Counted from the first letter of the stretch, positions 6,816 to 14,854 are shown. The stretch: DNA of 17,857 nt from Clostridia bacterium (GCA_017413675.1 JAFPSR010000006.1:1-17857); one strand, 5' to 3'. Notes: generated by a model from the sequence alone, not told the origin. Made by a program: numbers and translations.

Positions 6816-8480
6816 ATGTTCAACGAAGAGAAAATATGGATTGCCAATAATACGGCAGGGGAAAAGGTGTTTATCCTTCCCGGCATGGTCAATCGTCACG
6901 GACTGGTAACCGGGGCTACCGGTACCGGTAAAACGGTCACATTAAAAGTAATGGCCGAATCCTTTAGCGACATGGGCGTTCCTGTTTTCATGGCAGATGT
7001 CAAAGGGGACATCGCCGGCATGTGTGCTCCCGGCAGGGACAGCGAAGACATGCAGGCCCGTATCCAGCGTTTCGGCCTGAACGAGGCAGGATTCAGCTTC
7101 CATGGATACCCGGTAACGCTCTGGGATATCTTCGGAAGGAACGGAATCCAGTTGAGAACGACTATTTCCGAGATGGGACCGCTGCTCCTGGCCCGGATTC
7201 TGGGGCTGAACGACCTGCAGAGCGATATCCTGTCCGTCGTATTCAAGATTGCGGATGATAATAATCTCCTTCTGGTTGATACCAAGGACCTGAAAGCCAT
7301 GCTGGCCTATGTAGACAGCCACTCTGCGGATTTCCAGGCAGACTACGGCAAGATCAGCAGCGCTTCCGTCGGCGTAATCACCCGTGCCCTGGTTGCTTTG
7401 GAAACGGCAGGCGGCGATGTGTTCTTCGGGGAACCCGCACTGAATATCACAGACTGGCTTTCCACCGGTTCCGGCGGAAAAGGCATGATCAATATTTTGG
7501 ACAGTTCCTCTCTGATCAACAACGGCAGGCTGTATTCCGCCTTCCTGCTCTGGCTCCTGTCCGAACTGTTCGAAGTCCTGCCCGAAGTCGGCGATCTCGC
7601 CAAACCGAAGCTCGTCTTCTTCTTTGACGAAGCGCATCTTCTGTTCAACGATATCTCCCGCGCGCTGCTGGAAAAAGTGGAAATGATGGTCAAACTGATC
7701 CGTTCCAAGGGAGTCGGCGTGTATTTCTGCACGCAGAACCCGCGTGATATCCCGGACGGCGTTCTGGCCCAGCTGGGCAACAAGGTACAGCACGGTCTGC
7801 GTGCCTATACCCCGGCGGATCAGCGTTCCGTACGCGCGGCAGCGGATTCCTTCCGGATCAACCCCGCCTTCAACACCTACGATACCATCCTGAATCTGGG
7901 AACCGGCGAAGCGGTTGTTTCCTTCCTGGATGCGAAGGGAATCCCGGGCATGGCGGAAAAGGTATTTATCCTGCCCCCGCAGTGTTCCATGGCTGCCATC
8001 AGCTATGAGGACCGTGACCGGATTATCAAGGAGAGCCTCCTGTACAGTAAATACTTCAACCCGGTGGATCCGGAATCCGCCTATGAATTCCTGATCCGCA
8101 TGGCCGTGGATGAAGAGAAGGCTATGGAAGCCATCGAAGCGGAAAAGAAAGCGCAGGCGGAAGCGGAAAGAGCTGAAAAGGAAGCCCAGAAGGCTGCGGA
8201 AAAGGCTGAAAAGGAAGCCCAGAAAGCCGCCGAGAAAGAGGCTAAGGAAGCCCAGAAAGCCGCCGAGAAGGAGGCTAAGGCTGCGGAAAAGGAAGCTGCC
8301 AAGAGGAAGAATGCCCGTAAGAGTGCGGCCAAGGCTGTCGGAAACAGTGTTGTCGGAACCGTCGGCCGTGAGGTCGGGAAGAGCCTGGGCGGCAAATTCG
8401 GGAAATTCGGAAAGACGCTCGGCGGAAACCTCGGTGCCAGCCTGGGCCGCGGAATTCTCAGTACCCTGTTCAAAAAATAA
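6816..8480 (+). CDS. HerA-like helicase / DUF853 family ATPase
   Basis: A 554-residue cytoplasmic P-loop ATPase of the HerA/FtsK superclass, DUF853 (YjgR-like) branch. The cellular role of this branch is not established; related HerA proteins pump or translocate DNA. Walker A is GATGTGKT at 33-40, and Walker B is LVFFFDEAH at 266-274 with D271 and E272. A sensor-like FCTQNPRDIP segment and an arginine-containing LRAYTPADQR segment follow, typical of DUF853. Residues about 432-510 are an Ala/Lys/Glu-rich charged coiled coil built partly from 11-residue repeats. The last 45 residues are Gly/Lys-rich (GKFGKFGKTLGGNLG) and end in TLFKK. The ATG at 6816 follows AAAGGAG at a good distance, and the promoter position excludes an upstream TTG. 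No nuclease such as NurA is nearby, so the classical HerA-NurA pairing does not apply. Confidence 0.9.
   Translation: MFNEEKIWIANNTAGEKVFILPGMVNRHGLVTGATGTGKTVTLKVMAESFSDMGVPVFMADVKGDIAGMCAPGRDSEDMQARIQRFGLNEAGFSFHGYPVTLWDIFGRNGIQLRTTISEMGPLLLARILGLNDLQSDILSVVFKIADDNNLLLVDTKDLKAMLAYVDSHSADFQADYGKISSASVGVITRALVALETAGGDVFFGEPALNITDWLSTGSGGKGMINILDSSSLINNGRLYSAFLLWLLSELFEVLPEVGDLAKPKLVFFFDEAHLLFNDISRALLEKVEMMVKLIRSKGVGVYFCTQNPRDIPDGVLAQLGNKVQHGLRAYTPADQRSVRAAADSFRINPAFNTYDTILNLGTGEAVVSFLDAKGIPGMAEKVFILPPQCSMAAISYEDRDRIIKESLLYSKYFNPVDPESAYEFLIRMAVDEEKAMEAIEAEKKAQAEAERAEKEAQKAAEKAEKEAQKAAEKEAKEAQKAAEKEAKAAEKEAAKRKNARKSAAKAVGNSVVGTVGREVGKSLGGKFGKFGKTLGGNLGASLGRGILSTLFKK
8178..8276 (+). repeat. Three tandem 33-base units coding an 11-residue coiled-coil repeat
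   Basis: Units start at 8178, 8211 and 8244 and encode KEAQKAAEKAE, KEAQKAAEKEA and KEAQKAAEKEA. Units 2 and 3 differ by a single base, so the last duplication is recent or kept uniform. A partial fourth unit starts at 8277. An 11-residue period fits a hendecad coiled coil within the HerA-like gene. Confidence 0.85.
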
Positions 8481-8494
8481 ACAATTTTCTGTAC

Positions 8495-8537
8495 AAAAAG
8501 AGACGCTTTGCAATACTGCAGAGCGTCTCCGTTTTTT
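8495..8537. terminator. Bidirectional terminator between HerA-like and ABC ATPase genes
   Basis: Stem GAGACGCT (8500-8507) / AGCGTCTC (8522-8529), extended inside by a TGCA/TGCA stem around an ATAC loop. On the + strand it is followed by CG and six T (8532-8537). On the minus strand it is followed by five T (the A tract 8495-8499). It therefore ends both convergent genes. Confidence 0.92.
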
Positions 8538-8547
8538 GGTTCTGTAT

Positions 8548-9231
8548 TTATCCGATCAGGCTCCTGGAAGAAATGTACTCTTCCTTGGTTCCGAAGAACA
8601 GGTCTTTCCCGATATGCAGGATATGGGAAGCATACTTGACAGCCGCTTCCAGGTCATGCGTAATCATGATCACGGTAATGCCCTTGTCCCGATTCAGGGT
8701 CTCAATGGTTTCATACATCTGGGTTGTATAATGGGCATCCAGGCCGGCAACCGGCTCATCCATCAGTAAAAGACTGTCCGTCGCACAAAGCGCTCTGGCC
8801 AAGAGAACCCTCTGCTGCTGTCCGCCGGAAAGGTCCCGGTAACTGTGGTTCTGCAGTACTTCCAGTCCCATGCTGTGCATATAGGTATGCGCCTTATCTT
8901 TTTCCTCCCGGCTATAGAAAGGATGATACCCGGACATGTTCTGGCAGCCGGAAAGGATCACTTCCCATACCGAGGCAGGGAAGTCTTTCTGCAGGTTGGT
9001 CTGCTGGGGCAGATACCCCACCTTGTTCTTCTTCAGGCCGTCACCGGTAATAATGTCACCGCCAAGCGGCGGCTGCAGGCCGAGAAGCGTCCGCATCAGG
9101 GTAGTTTTCCCGGAACCGTTTTCTCCGACAATGCACAGATAATCCCCGGCATTTACCGAGAAATTCAAAGGGGGCAGGATCGGTTTTCCTTCGTACCCGA
9201 CAACCAGGTCCCTGCACGTAATCAAAGCCAT
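8548..9231 (-). CDS. ABC transporter ATP-binding protein, zinc/manganese (ZnuC/AdcC-like) type
   Basis: A 227-residue ABC ATPase. Walker A is GENGSGKT (36-43), the Q-loop LPQQTNLQKDFP starts at 74, the signature is LSGGQQQR (134-141), Walker B is LLLMDEP (154-160), and the H-loop is MITHD. The DFP-x-SVWEVILSG stretch after the Q-loop and the short length are typical of metal-chelate ABC ATPases such as ZnuC, AdcC and MntB. No permease or binding protein of this class is adjacent: a terminator follows the stop codon and a dedicated promoter precedes the gene, so it is transcribed alone. GGAGGG lies just before the ATG. The metal cannot be told from the ATPase; partner genes may lie elsewhere in the genome. 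Confidence 0.85.
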   Translation of the reverse strand: MALITCRDLVVGYEGKPILPPLNFSVNAGDYLCIVGENGSGKTTLMRTLLGLQPPLGGDIITGDGLKKNKVGYLPQQTNLQKDFPASVWEVILSGCQNMSGYHPFYSREEKDKAHTYMHSMGLEVLQNHSYRDLSGGQQQRVLLARALCATDSLLLMDEPVAGLDAHYTTQMYETIETLNRDKGITVIMITHDLEAAVKYASHILHIGKDLFFGTKEEYISSRSLIG

Positions 9232-9258
9232 CTTCTTCCCTCCGGACTGAAACTGCTT

Positions 9259-9272
9259 AGGTTTTCCAACCT
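9259..9272. promoter_or_regulatory. Small inverted repeat in the ABC ATPase leader (possible operator)
   Basis: AGGTT (9259-9263) / AACCT (9268-9272) around TTCC, between the promoter and the start codon of the minus-strand ABC ATPase. A loose AAAC...GTTT pair flanks it. It may bind a metal regulator or form a short leader hairpin; it is short enough to be chance. Confidence 0.25.
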
Positions 9273-9288
9273 TCCTGTTTGCGTCTTA

Positions 9289-9316
9289 ACTATACAGGAA
9301 ACGGGGAAGATGTCAA
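9289..9316 (-). promoter_or_regulatory. Strong sigma-A promoter of the ABC ATPase gene
   Basis: On the minus strand: -35 TTGACA (9311-9316, perfect), 16-base spacer, -10 TATAGT (9289-9294). It lies just past the terminator of the importer operon, so the ATPase gene has its own transcript. Confidence 0.75.
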
Positions 9317-9338
9317 GCATATGCGCAGACAGTACGAA

Positions 9339-9366
9339 ACAGGAACCGGCTGCAGCCGGTTCCTGT
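9339..9366 (-). terminator. Hairpin terminator of the peptide importer operon
   Basis: A perfect 12-base stem ACAGGAACCGGC / GCCGGTTCCTGT with a TGCA loop, 15 bases past the stop codon of the last permease gene. On the minus strand only three T follow, so it ends transcription less classically than others here, but position and stability support a terminator. Confidence 0.75.
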
Positions 9367-9381
9367 CTGTTTTATCTTCCG

Positions 9382-10209
9382 TTATTGGTTTCTGGTCCTG
9401 GGATCCAGGTAATCCCGGAGAGCATCCCCGATCAGGTTGACAGCGATAACGGCCAGGGTAATTGCGCATCCGGGGATGATCGCCAGATGCGGGGCGCTCC
9501 AGATATACGGACGGGCCGTATTGAGCATCGCTCCCCATTCCGGGGTCGGCGGCTGGGCACCCATTCCCAGAAAGCTCAGTGTCGCCGCTGTCAGGATACA
9601 GCCCCCGATACGCAGTGTGGCCTGAATAATGACGGGCCCGATGGAATTGGGGATCAGGTGTATAAAAATAATCCGGAAGTCCCCGGCACCTGCCGCTTTG
9701 GCAGCCTCCACGAAATTGGTTTGTTTGATGGAAAGGAACTGTGCACGGACCTGACGGGCAAACACGGGGATGGAACTGATCCCGACCGCGATCATCGGGG
9801 TAAAAATCCCGGGCCTCATAATCATGACGATCGCCATAGCCAGAAGAATGCTGGGGAAGGAGAGCAGTACATCACAGATCCCCATGATGATCTTATCTGC
9901 AATTCTCCCGTAGTACCCCGCAATGGAACCCAGGATCAACCCGCCGACCAGTCCCAACAGGACAGCAATTATCCCGGAAGACAGGGTATACCGGGCCCCG
10001 TGCACGATTCTGGCCAGTTCATCCCGTCCGATTTCATCCATACCCAGAGGATGCTGCAGGGAGATTCCTTCCTGGGCATGCGAAAGATTCTGGTTAAAAG
10101 GATCCTGTACCAGGAACGGTCCCACAATAGTAATGACGAGAATAATCCCCAGCAGGATTGATCCGATCCGGGCGGAAGGATTACGCATGAAATTCCGAAT
10201 TTCTTTCAT
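9382..10209 (-). CDS. dppC: Peptide-type ABC importer permease, DppC/OppC/GsiD family
   Basis: A 275-residue inner-membrane permease, the second transmembrane subunit of a peptide/nickel/glutathione-class ABC importer. It begins with the OppC_N segment (FMRNPSARIGSILLGIILV) and the HPLGMDEIGRDELARIVHGAR motif that marks the DppC branch. The permease domain then carries the EAA loop EAAKAAGAGDFRIIFIHLIPN, which contacts the ATPases. The end LIGDALRDYLDPR is typical. It starts 14 bases after the stop of the DppB gene, with GGAGG before the ATG, and is the last gene of the operon; a hairpin terminator follows. Confidence 0.92.
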   Translation of the reverse strand: MKEIRNFMRNPSARIGSILLGIILVITIVGPFLVQDPFNQNLSHAQEGISLQHPLGMDEIGRDELARIVHGARYTLSSGIIAVLLGLVGGLILGSIAGYYGRIADKIIMGICDVLLSFPSILLAMAIVMIMRPGIFTPMIAVGISSIPVFARQVRAQFLSIKQTNFVEAAKAAGAGDFRIIFIHLIPNSIGPVIIQATLRIGGCILTAATLSFLGMGAQPPTPEWGAMLNTARPYIWSAPHLAIIPGCAITLAVIAVNLIGDALRDYLDPRTRNQ

Positions 10210-10223
10210 AGCCGGCCTCCGTC

Positions 10224-11144
10224 CTATTCATACCGGATCCGCGGATCCAGGATCCCGTACAGCAGATCGGTAATCAGGTTGATCAATGTAAAGGTGACAG
10301 CCATTAAGAGGATGCCGCCCTGCACGATCAGAATGTCCCGTGCGCTTAAGGCATCCACGATCATCCTCCCGAGCCCAGGCCAGGAGAAAATCGTTTCCGT
10401 AACAACCTGGCCGCTCAGAAGCACACCCATCTGCAGTCCAATAATCGTCACAATGGGTACAGCCGCATTCCGCAGGGCATGCAGGTATATAACCCTTCCG
10501 GCACTCAGGCCCTTGCCCTGGGCTGTACGTACATAATCCTGTCCCAGGATTTCCAGCATACTGGCCCGGGTCAGCCTGGCAATACTGGCAGCCACATTCA
10601 GTCCCAGCGTCAGGCTGGGCAGGACATAGGCAGCCGGGGAATCCATCCCGTAGAAGGGCAACCATTTGAGTTTGACGCCGAATACGACGATCAGCAGGAG
10701 GGCCAGCCAGAAGGAAGGCATGGAAACGCCGACAAAGGAAAAGGCCATCGCCGTCGTATCGGAGGCTTTTCCGCGGTGGGTCGCTGCAAAAATGCCGACA
10801 GGGATCCCAATCAGCACAGCCAGAAGAAGGCTGGTGCAGGTCAGTTTCAGGGTATTCCACCAGGCATAGGACAGAAGGTCCCAGACCGGTGCATGGTTTT
10901 TGTAGGAATACCCCATGTTCCCGTGGGACAGGTTTTTCAGATAGGTCAGATACTGTTCGAAAAGCGGTTTATCAAGACCCATGGATGCCCGCATGTTTGC
11001 AATATCTTCTTCGGTAGCCTGGGAACCGGCCATTGCCCTGGCCGCATCTCCGGGCAGGGAATGCAGCAGAAGGAAAGACAGCGTGATGACCCCGAGAAGA
11101 ATCAGCAGGGTGATCCCGATCTTTTGCAGTACGTATTTCAGCAT
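10224..11144 (-). CDS. dppB: Peptide-type ABC importer permease, DppB/OppB/GsiC family
   Basis: A 306-residue inner-membrane permease and partner of DppC. The N-terminal helix is followed by the usual periplasm-side segment LPGDAARAMAG, then LGLDKPL-like text (MGLDKPLFEQYLTYLKNL) and NMGYSYKN. The core domain has the EAA motif TAQGKGLSAGRVIYLHALRNA, and the protein ends YGILDPRIRYE, as nearly all DppB proteins do. AGGAGG precedes the ATG. It lies 77 bases after the solute-binding lipoprotein gene, and that gap holds a stable hairpin that could lower permease expression relative to the lipoprotein. Confidence 0.92.
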   Translation of the reverse strand: MLKYVLQKIGITLLILLGVITLSFLLLHSLPGDAARAMAGSQATEEDIANMRASMGLDKPLFEQYLTYLKNLSHGNMGYSYKNHAPVWDLLSYAWWNTLKLTCTSLLLAVLIGIPVGIFAATHRGKASDTTAMAFSFVGVSMPSFWLALLLIVVFGVKLKWLPFYGMDSPAAYVLPSLTLGLNVAASIARLTRASMLEILGQDYVRTAQGKGLSAGRVIYLHALRNAAVPIVTIIGLQMGVLLSGQVVTETIFSWPGLGRMIVDALSARDILIVQGGILLMAVTFTLINLITDLLYGILDPRIRYE

Positions 11145-11173
11145 TTCAATCCCTCCTTCCGCTTGCAGTCAGA

Positions 11174-11205
11174 GCAGCCGTGCGGCCGGAAAGCCGCACA
11201 GCTGC
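11174..11205 (-). other. Intercistronic hairpin between binding lipoprotein and permease genes
   Basis: Stem GCAGC-c-GTGCGGC (11174-11186) pairs with GCCGCAC-a-GCTGC (11193-11205): 12 pairs, one mismatch, six-base loop. No T run follows on the minus strand, so it is not an ordinary terminator. Such hairpins after binding-protein genes commonly protect the upstream message or cut downstream expression. Confidence 0.65.
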
Positions 11206-11221
11206 AGGGTAAACAGGTTGC

Positions 11222-12748
11222 TTATTTTTCGATATAGGCATGGTTAAGAAGCACATGCTCATCTGCCAGGATATCCAGGCCTTTGACATTCTTCTGGTAA
11301 ACAACGATCTGCTTGGGATAATACAGGAAATTCCAGGGGGCTTCATCCCAGATGATCTGCTCAGCCTGCCCGTACATTTCCGCACGCTTGGTGTCGTCCG
11401 TTTCCTGCTTCGCATCGTCCAGCAGCTTGTTGACTTCCGGATTGTCATAATGGGCGAAGTTGAAGGAAGTCGTAGCGACATTGAACGGATCCAGGCCGCG
11501 TCCGGCTTCGGCAGTGGAAGGACTCCAGCCCATATACAGCATATCAAATTCCGCATTCTTCAGTTCGGCAAACATGGCCTGGGTTTCCCACTGCTGGATC
11601 TTGCAGTCGATCCCAATCTTGGCCCACTGCTGCTGCAAAACTTCCACAACTTTGGTATCCATCAGATAACGGCCCTTGGGCGTCCAGATGGAGATTTCAA
11701 AGCCGTTTTCATAACCAGCTTCCTTCATCAGTTCTTTTGCCTTATCCAGGTTGAACTCATATTCACCGACCGCTTTGTAACCCCAGGTCTTGGGAGCCAG
11801 GGGAGAGTCGGCCAGCGTAGCCAGCCCGCCCAGGACATCATTAATGATCTCCTCCCGGTTCGTGGCATAGTTGATGGCCTGGCGCACACGGACATCCTTG
11901 AGGGGAGTATCCTTGCTCAGGTTGTAGGGAACATACATGGTCATCAGGGTATCGGAAAGGTCTACGACAACATTCTCGTTCTTCTGCAGACGTGCCACTT
12001 CGGTGGAAGGAAGCCCGTAAGCGATATCGCCTTCCCCGGATTCCAGCAGCAGCGCACGGGTCGCATCATCGGGAACGATCTTATAGGTTACTTTCTTGAC
12101 TTTGGCAACATCCCCGAAGTAGTCATCGTTCCGCTCGAACGTGGCATACTCGTTGACTTTCCATTCCACAAACTTGAAGGGGCCAGTTCCGCTGGGATGC
12201 AGTGCATAATCCGCACCGTATTTTTCCAGGGCGGCGGGACTAATAATCGCAGCCGCCGGGTGGGCGAGGCGGTTCAGAAGGGACCCAACCTGGGTAGACG
12301 TCGTGATTTCCACGGTATACTCATCCACCACATTGACAGCGGAGATCATTTCCAGGATGGAGCGATTGGGGGATCCGGTATCCGGATTCAGAATCCGTTC
12401 CAGGGTGACTTTGACCGCATTGGCATTGAACGCACTGCCGTCATGGAATTTAACACCCTTGCGCAGCTTGAACGTCCAGGTAAGGCCGTCATCGGAAACG
12501 CCCCAGTCTTCGGCAAGATCCTGGACGATCTTCATATCCTTATCAAAGGTTACCAGGTTGCTGTACAGCCCGCGGTTGGCACTTTCCGTCCGGCTGTCAT
12601 TACAGATCTGCGGGTCGAAACTCGAAAAATCACTGCCCGTCAGGATGGTCAGTTCCTGATCCTTTTCATTCTTGCCTTGACTGCATCCGGAAAAGATCAT
12701 TACCATTGCCAGAAGCAGGGCAAGAAGCACTATACTTGTTCTTTTCAT
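11222..12748 (-). CDS. Solute-binding lipoprotein of peptide/glutathione-type ABC importer (SBP family 5)
   Basis: A 508-residue extracytoplasmic binding lipoprotein (DppA/OppA/GsiB-like). A 21-residue signal ends in the lipobox FSG-C22, the lipidation site. Mature family-5 landmarks are present: SFDPQICND near the start, LAEDWGVSDDGLTWTFKLRKGVKFHDG, the VRQAINYATNREEI motif, and the DMLYMGWSPS segment in the closing lobe. It would sit on the outer face of the membrane and deliver peptide-like ligands to the two permeases. AGGAGGATTCT precedes the ATG. The gene lies between the ATPase pair and the permeases, 37 bases after the DppF gene. The ligand (di/oligopeptide, glutathione, other) cannot be decided from sequence. 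Confidence 0.92.
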   Translation of the reverse strand: MKRTSIVLLALLLAMVMIFSGCSQGKNEKDQELTILTGSDFSSFDPQICNDSRTESANRGLYSNLVTFDKDMKIVQDLAEDWGVSDDGLTWTFKLRKGVKFHDGSAFNANAVKVTLERILNPDTGSPNRSILEMISAVNVVDEYTVEITTSTQVGSLLNRLAHPAAAIISPAALEKYGADYALHPSGTGPFKFVEWKVNEYATFERNDDYFGDVAKVKKVTYKIVPDDATRALLLESGEGDIAYGLPSTEVARLQKNENVVVDLSDTLMTMYVPYNLSKDTPLKDVRVRQAINYATNREEIINDVLGGLATLADSPLAPKTWGYKAVGEYEFNLDKAKELMKEAGYENGFEISIWTPKGRYLMDTKVVEVLQQQWAKIGIDCKIQQWETQAMFAELKNAEFDMLYMGWSPSTAEAGRGLDPFNVATTSFNFAHYDNPEVNKLLDDAKQETDDTKRAEMYGQAEQIIWDEAPWNFLYYPKQIVVYQKNVKGLDILADEHVLLNHAYIEK

Positions 12749-12785
12749 AGAATCCTCCTGTATATTCTAGGCATGTCGCCATAGT

Positions 12786-13766
12786 TCACTTTGTCAGCGG
12801 GAAATGGCAGGCGATCATTTCCCTTCCGTTGTATTGTTTCTCCGGCCGGACATGCCTGCAGATTTCCTGCGCGTAGGGACAGCGCGTATGGAAGCAGCAT
12901 CCTTCCGGAATATCGGTGGGAGAAGGGAGATCCCCTTCCAGGATCATCCGGGAACTCTTCTGCGCCGGTTTGGTCGTCGGAACTGCCGAAAGCAGCGCCC
13001 GGGTATAGGGATGTCTGGCTGCATACAGGTCTTTCGAACGAATGACCTCCACCAGGGATCCCAGATACATTACCCCGACCCAGTCCGAGATGTACTGGAC
13101 CACATTCAGGTCATGGGAGATAAAGAGGAAAGAGACCTGGAATTCTTCCTGGATCCTGACCAGGAGGTCCAGAATCTGGGTCTGCACGGAAACATCCAGG
13201 GCCGAGACCGGTTCGTCCAGGACGATCAGTTTCGGGTTCAGAATCAGAGCCCTGGCAATCCCGATCCGCTGGCGCTGCCCACCGGAAAACTCATGGGGAT
13301 AGCGGGAATAGTAATTCCGTTGGAGCCCGACCCGTTCCAGCAGGTCTTCCACCTGTGCTCTCCGGCTTTCCGGTGTCCCGATATGGTTGGTAATCAGGGG
13401 TTCTTCAATGGATTTTCCCACGGTGATGCGAGGATCTAGGGAAGCAAATGGGTTCTGGAATACAATCTGGATTCCCTTGCGGATCTGGCGCAGTTCCCCT
13501 TTCTTCAGAGCGAACAGGTCCTGTCCGTCAAACCGGATTATCCCGTCTGTGGGCTGCAGCAGTCCACAGATCATCCTTCCCGTTGTGGTTTTTCCGCAGC
13601 CGGATTCACCGACCAATCCGAAGGTTTCCCCCGGGAATATTTCAAACGAGACATCGTTAACCGCATGTACCGCGATCTTTCTCAATTTCTGTCTGTGGAT
13701 AAAATCCTTGCGTGCCCGGTCTACCTGAAGAAGCGGGGAAACACCGGTATTTACTGGTTCTGTCAT
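12786..13766 (-). CDS. dppF: Peptide importer ATPase, DppF/OppF family
   Basis: A 326-residue ABC ATPase, the second of the pair. Walker A is GESGCGKT (53-60), the Q-loop VFQNPFASLDPR starts at 102, the signature is FSGGQRQR (160-167), Walker B is LIVLDEP (180-186), and the H-loop is FISHD. The C-terminal oligopeptide/dipeptide domain has four cysteines C290, C296, C303, C320 with spacing x5-x6-x16, the pattern that holds an iron-sulfur cluster in some OppD-type proteins. Its ATG overlaps the TGA of the upstream DppD gene (ATGA), implying translational coupling, and GGAGGG precedes the start. Confidence 0.92.
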   Translation of the reverse strand: MTEPVNTGVSPLLQVDRARKDFIHRQKLRKIAVHAVNDVSFEIFPGETFGLVGESGCGKTTTGRMICGLLQPTDGIIRFDGQDLFALKKGELRQIRKGIQIVFQNPFASLDPRITVGKSIEEPLITNHIGTPESRRAQVEDLLERVGLQRNYYSRYPHEFSGGQRQRIGIARALILNPKLIVLDEPVSALDVSVQTQILDLLVRIQEEFQVSFLFISHDLNVVQYISDWVGVMYLGSLVEVIRSKDLYAARHPYTRALLSAVPTTKPAQKSSRMILEGDLPSPTDIPEGCCFHTRCPYAQEICRHVRPEKQYNGREMIACHFPLTK

Positions 13767-14755
13767 TTCGTTCCCTCCGTTTCAGAATCCTTGCCGCACC
13801 GAAAACAGGCTGTGTAAGAATACCCGTTCTCCTGCAGTTCGGGTATCGTCTCCCGGCAGGCTGCCTCGGCATACGGGCATCTCGGGGAGAAACGGCAGCC
13901 CGGCGGATAATCAGCCGCTGACGGCACGGTTCCCGGGATCGCTTTCAACGTTCCGCGTTCCTGGTTCGGGGACGGGACACAGGACAAAAGTCCCTGCGTA
14001 TAGGGGTGCTGCGGATGGTTATAGATGGAAGAAGCCCCACCGGTTTCGACAATCTTCCCGGCATACATTACGGCGACCCTATCCGCAATCTGTGCAACCA
14101 CTCCCAGGTCATGGGTAATGAACAGAAGGGTCATGTGCAGTTTTTCCTTCAGTTCTTCCATCAATTCAATGATCTGGGCCTGGATGGTGACATCCAGGGC
14201 TGTGGTCGGTTCATCCGCAATCAGGAGTTTCGGTTCACAGATCAGCCCCATGGCAATCATGATCCTCTGCTGGATGCCGCCGGAATGCTGATGGGGATAT
14301 TCATTCATAATCCGTTTGGGATCCGAAATTCCGACCAGGCGGAGCATTTCCTCCGCCCGGTTCAGCGCTTTCTTTTTCGGCATTCCCTGATGCACGATCA
14401 AAGGCTCCGTCAGCTGCATCCCGATCGTATAGACCGGGTTCAGGGACGTCATGGGCTCCTGATAAATCATGGACAGCCGGTTTCCGCGGTAAGCACGGAG
14501 CTGGCGTTCCGATTTCTGAAGAAGGTCTTCGCCTTCAAAGAGGATTTCCCCGGATTCATAACGTACCGGGGGAGTCGGCAGAAGCTGCATGATGGATAAA
14601 GCCGTAACGCTCTTCCCGCATCCGGATTCTCCGACCAGGCAGAGGGTTTCTCCTTCCTCTATGGAGAAGCTCACCCCGTCCACCGCTTTGGCAACCGGTT
14701 GCATCGGAGGATAAAAATAGGTCCGAAGATCCCTGATTTCCAGTATCTTTGTCAT
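13763..14755 (-). CDS. dppD: Peptide importer ATPase, DppD/OppD family
   Basis: A 330-residue ABC ATPase that energises the importer together with DppF. Walker A is GESGCGKS (42-49), the Q-loop YQEPMTSLNPV starts at 98, and Walker B is LLIADEP (177-183). The signature reads HSGGI (157-161) instead of the usual LSGGM/FSGGM. The C-terminal domain has cysteines C287, C293, C300, C317 in the same x5-x6-x16 spacing as DppF; an iron-sulfur cluster at such a site has been reported for a mycobacterial OppD. The ATG at 14755 follows AAAGGAGGAGG. An upstream in-frame start at 14788 would run through that ribosome site and is rejected. First gene of the five-gene importer block. Confidence 0.92.
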   Translation of the reverse strand: MTKILEIRDLRTYFYPPMQPVAKAVDGVSFSIEEGETLCLVGESGCGKSVTALSIMQLLPTPPVRYESGEILFEGEDLLQKSERQLRAYRGNRLSMIYQEPMTSLNPVYTIGMQLTEPLIVHQGMPKKKALNRAEEMLRLVGISDPKRIMNEYPHQHSGGIQQRIMIAMGLICEPKLLIADEPTTALDVTIQAQIIELMEELKEKLHMTLLFITHDLGVVAQIADRVAVMYAGKIVETGGASSIYNHPQHPYTQGLLSCVPSPNQERGTLKAIPGTVPSAADYPPGCRFSPRCPYAEAACRETIPELQENGYSYTACFRCGKDSETEGTK

Positions 14756-14793
14756 ATTCCTCCTCCTTTCACAAACCGCTTCTTGCATTTAAC

Positions 14794-14830
14794 GCTTTAT
14801 CATAATAAAGCATTGCCGGTATAAGTACAA
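14794..14830 (-). promoter_or_regulatory. Possible promoter with overlapping palindrome ahead of the importer genes
   Basis: On the minus strand: -35 TTGTAC (14825-14830), 17-base spacer, -10 TATTAT (14802-14807). A perfect 7-base inverted repeat GCTTTAT / ATAAAGC (14794-14811, CATA centre) covers the -10 box, a classic place for a repressor. No T run follows the repeat, so it is not a good terminator for the nitroreductase gene. Confidence 0.45.
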
Positions 14831-14854
14831 TAGTGTCTGTATGTCCAAAAGGTT

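Noticed and set aside
6942..8513. Minus-strand open frame of 523 codons opposite the HerA-like gene
   Set aside because: The sense frame has clear Walker A and B motifs, while the antisense frame is low-complexity and runs through the terminator hairpin.
8845..10161. Plus-strand open frame of 438 codons across the ABC ATPase and DppC genes
   Set aside because: It spans two promoter/terminator regions of the opposite strand and encodes low-complexity sequence, so it is an antisense shadow.
11240..12784. Plus-strand open frame of 514 codons opposite the binding lipoprotein
   Set aside because: It mirrors a well-recognised family-5 binding protein gene; it has no start signals or domain of its own.
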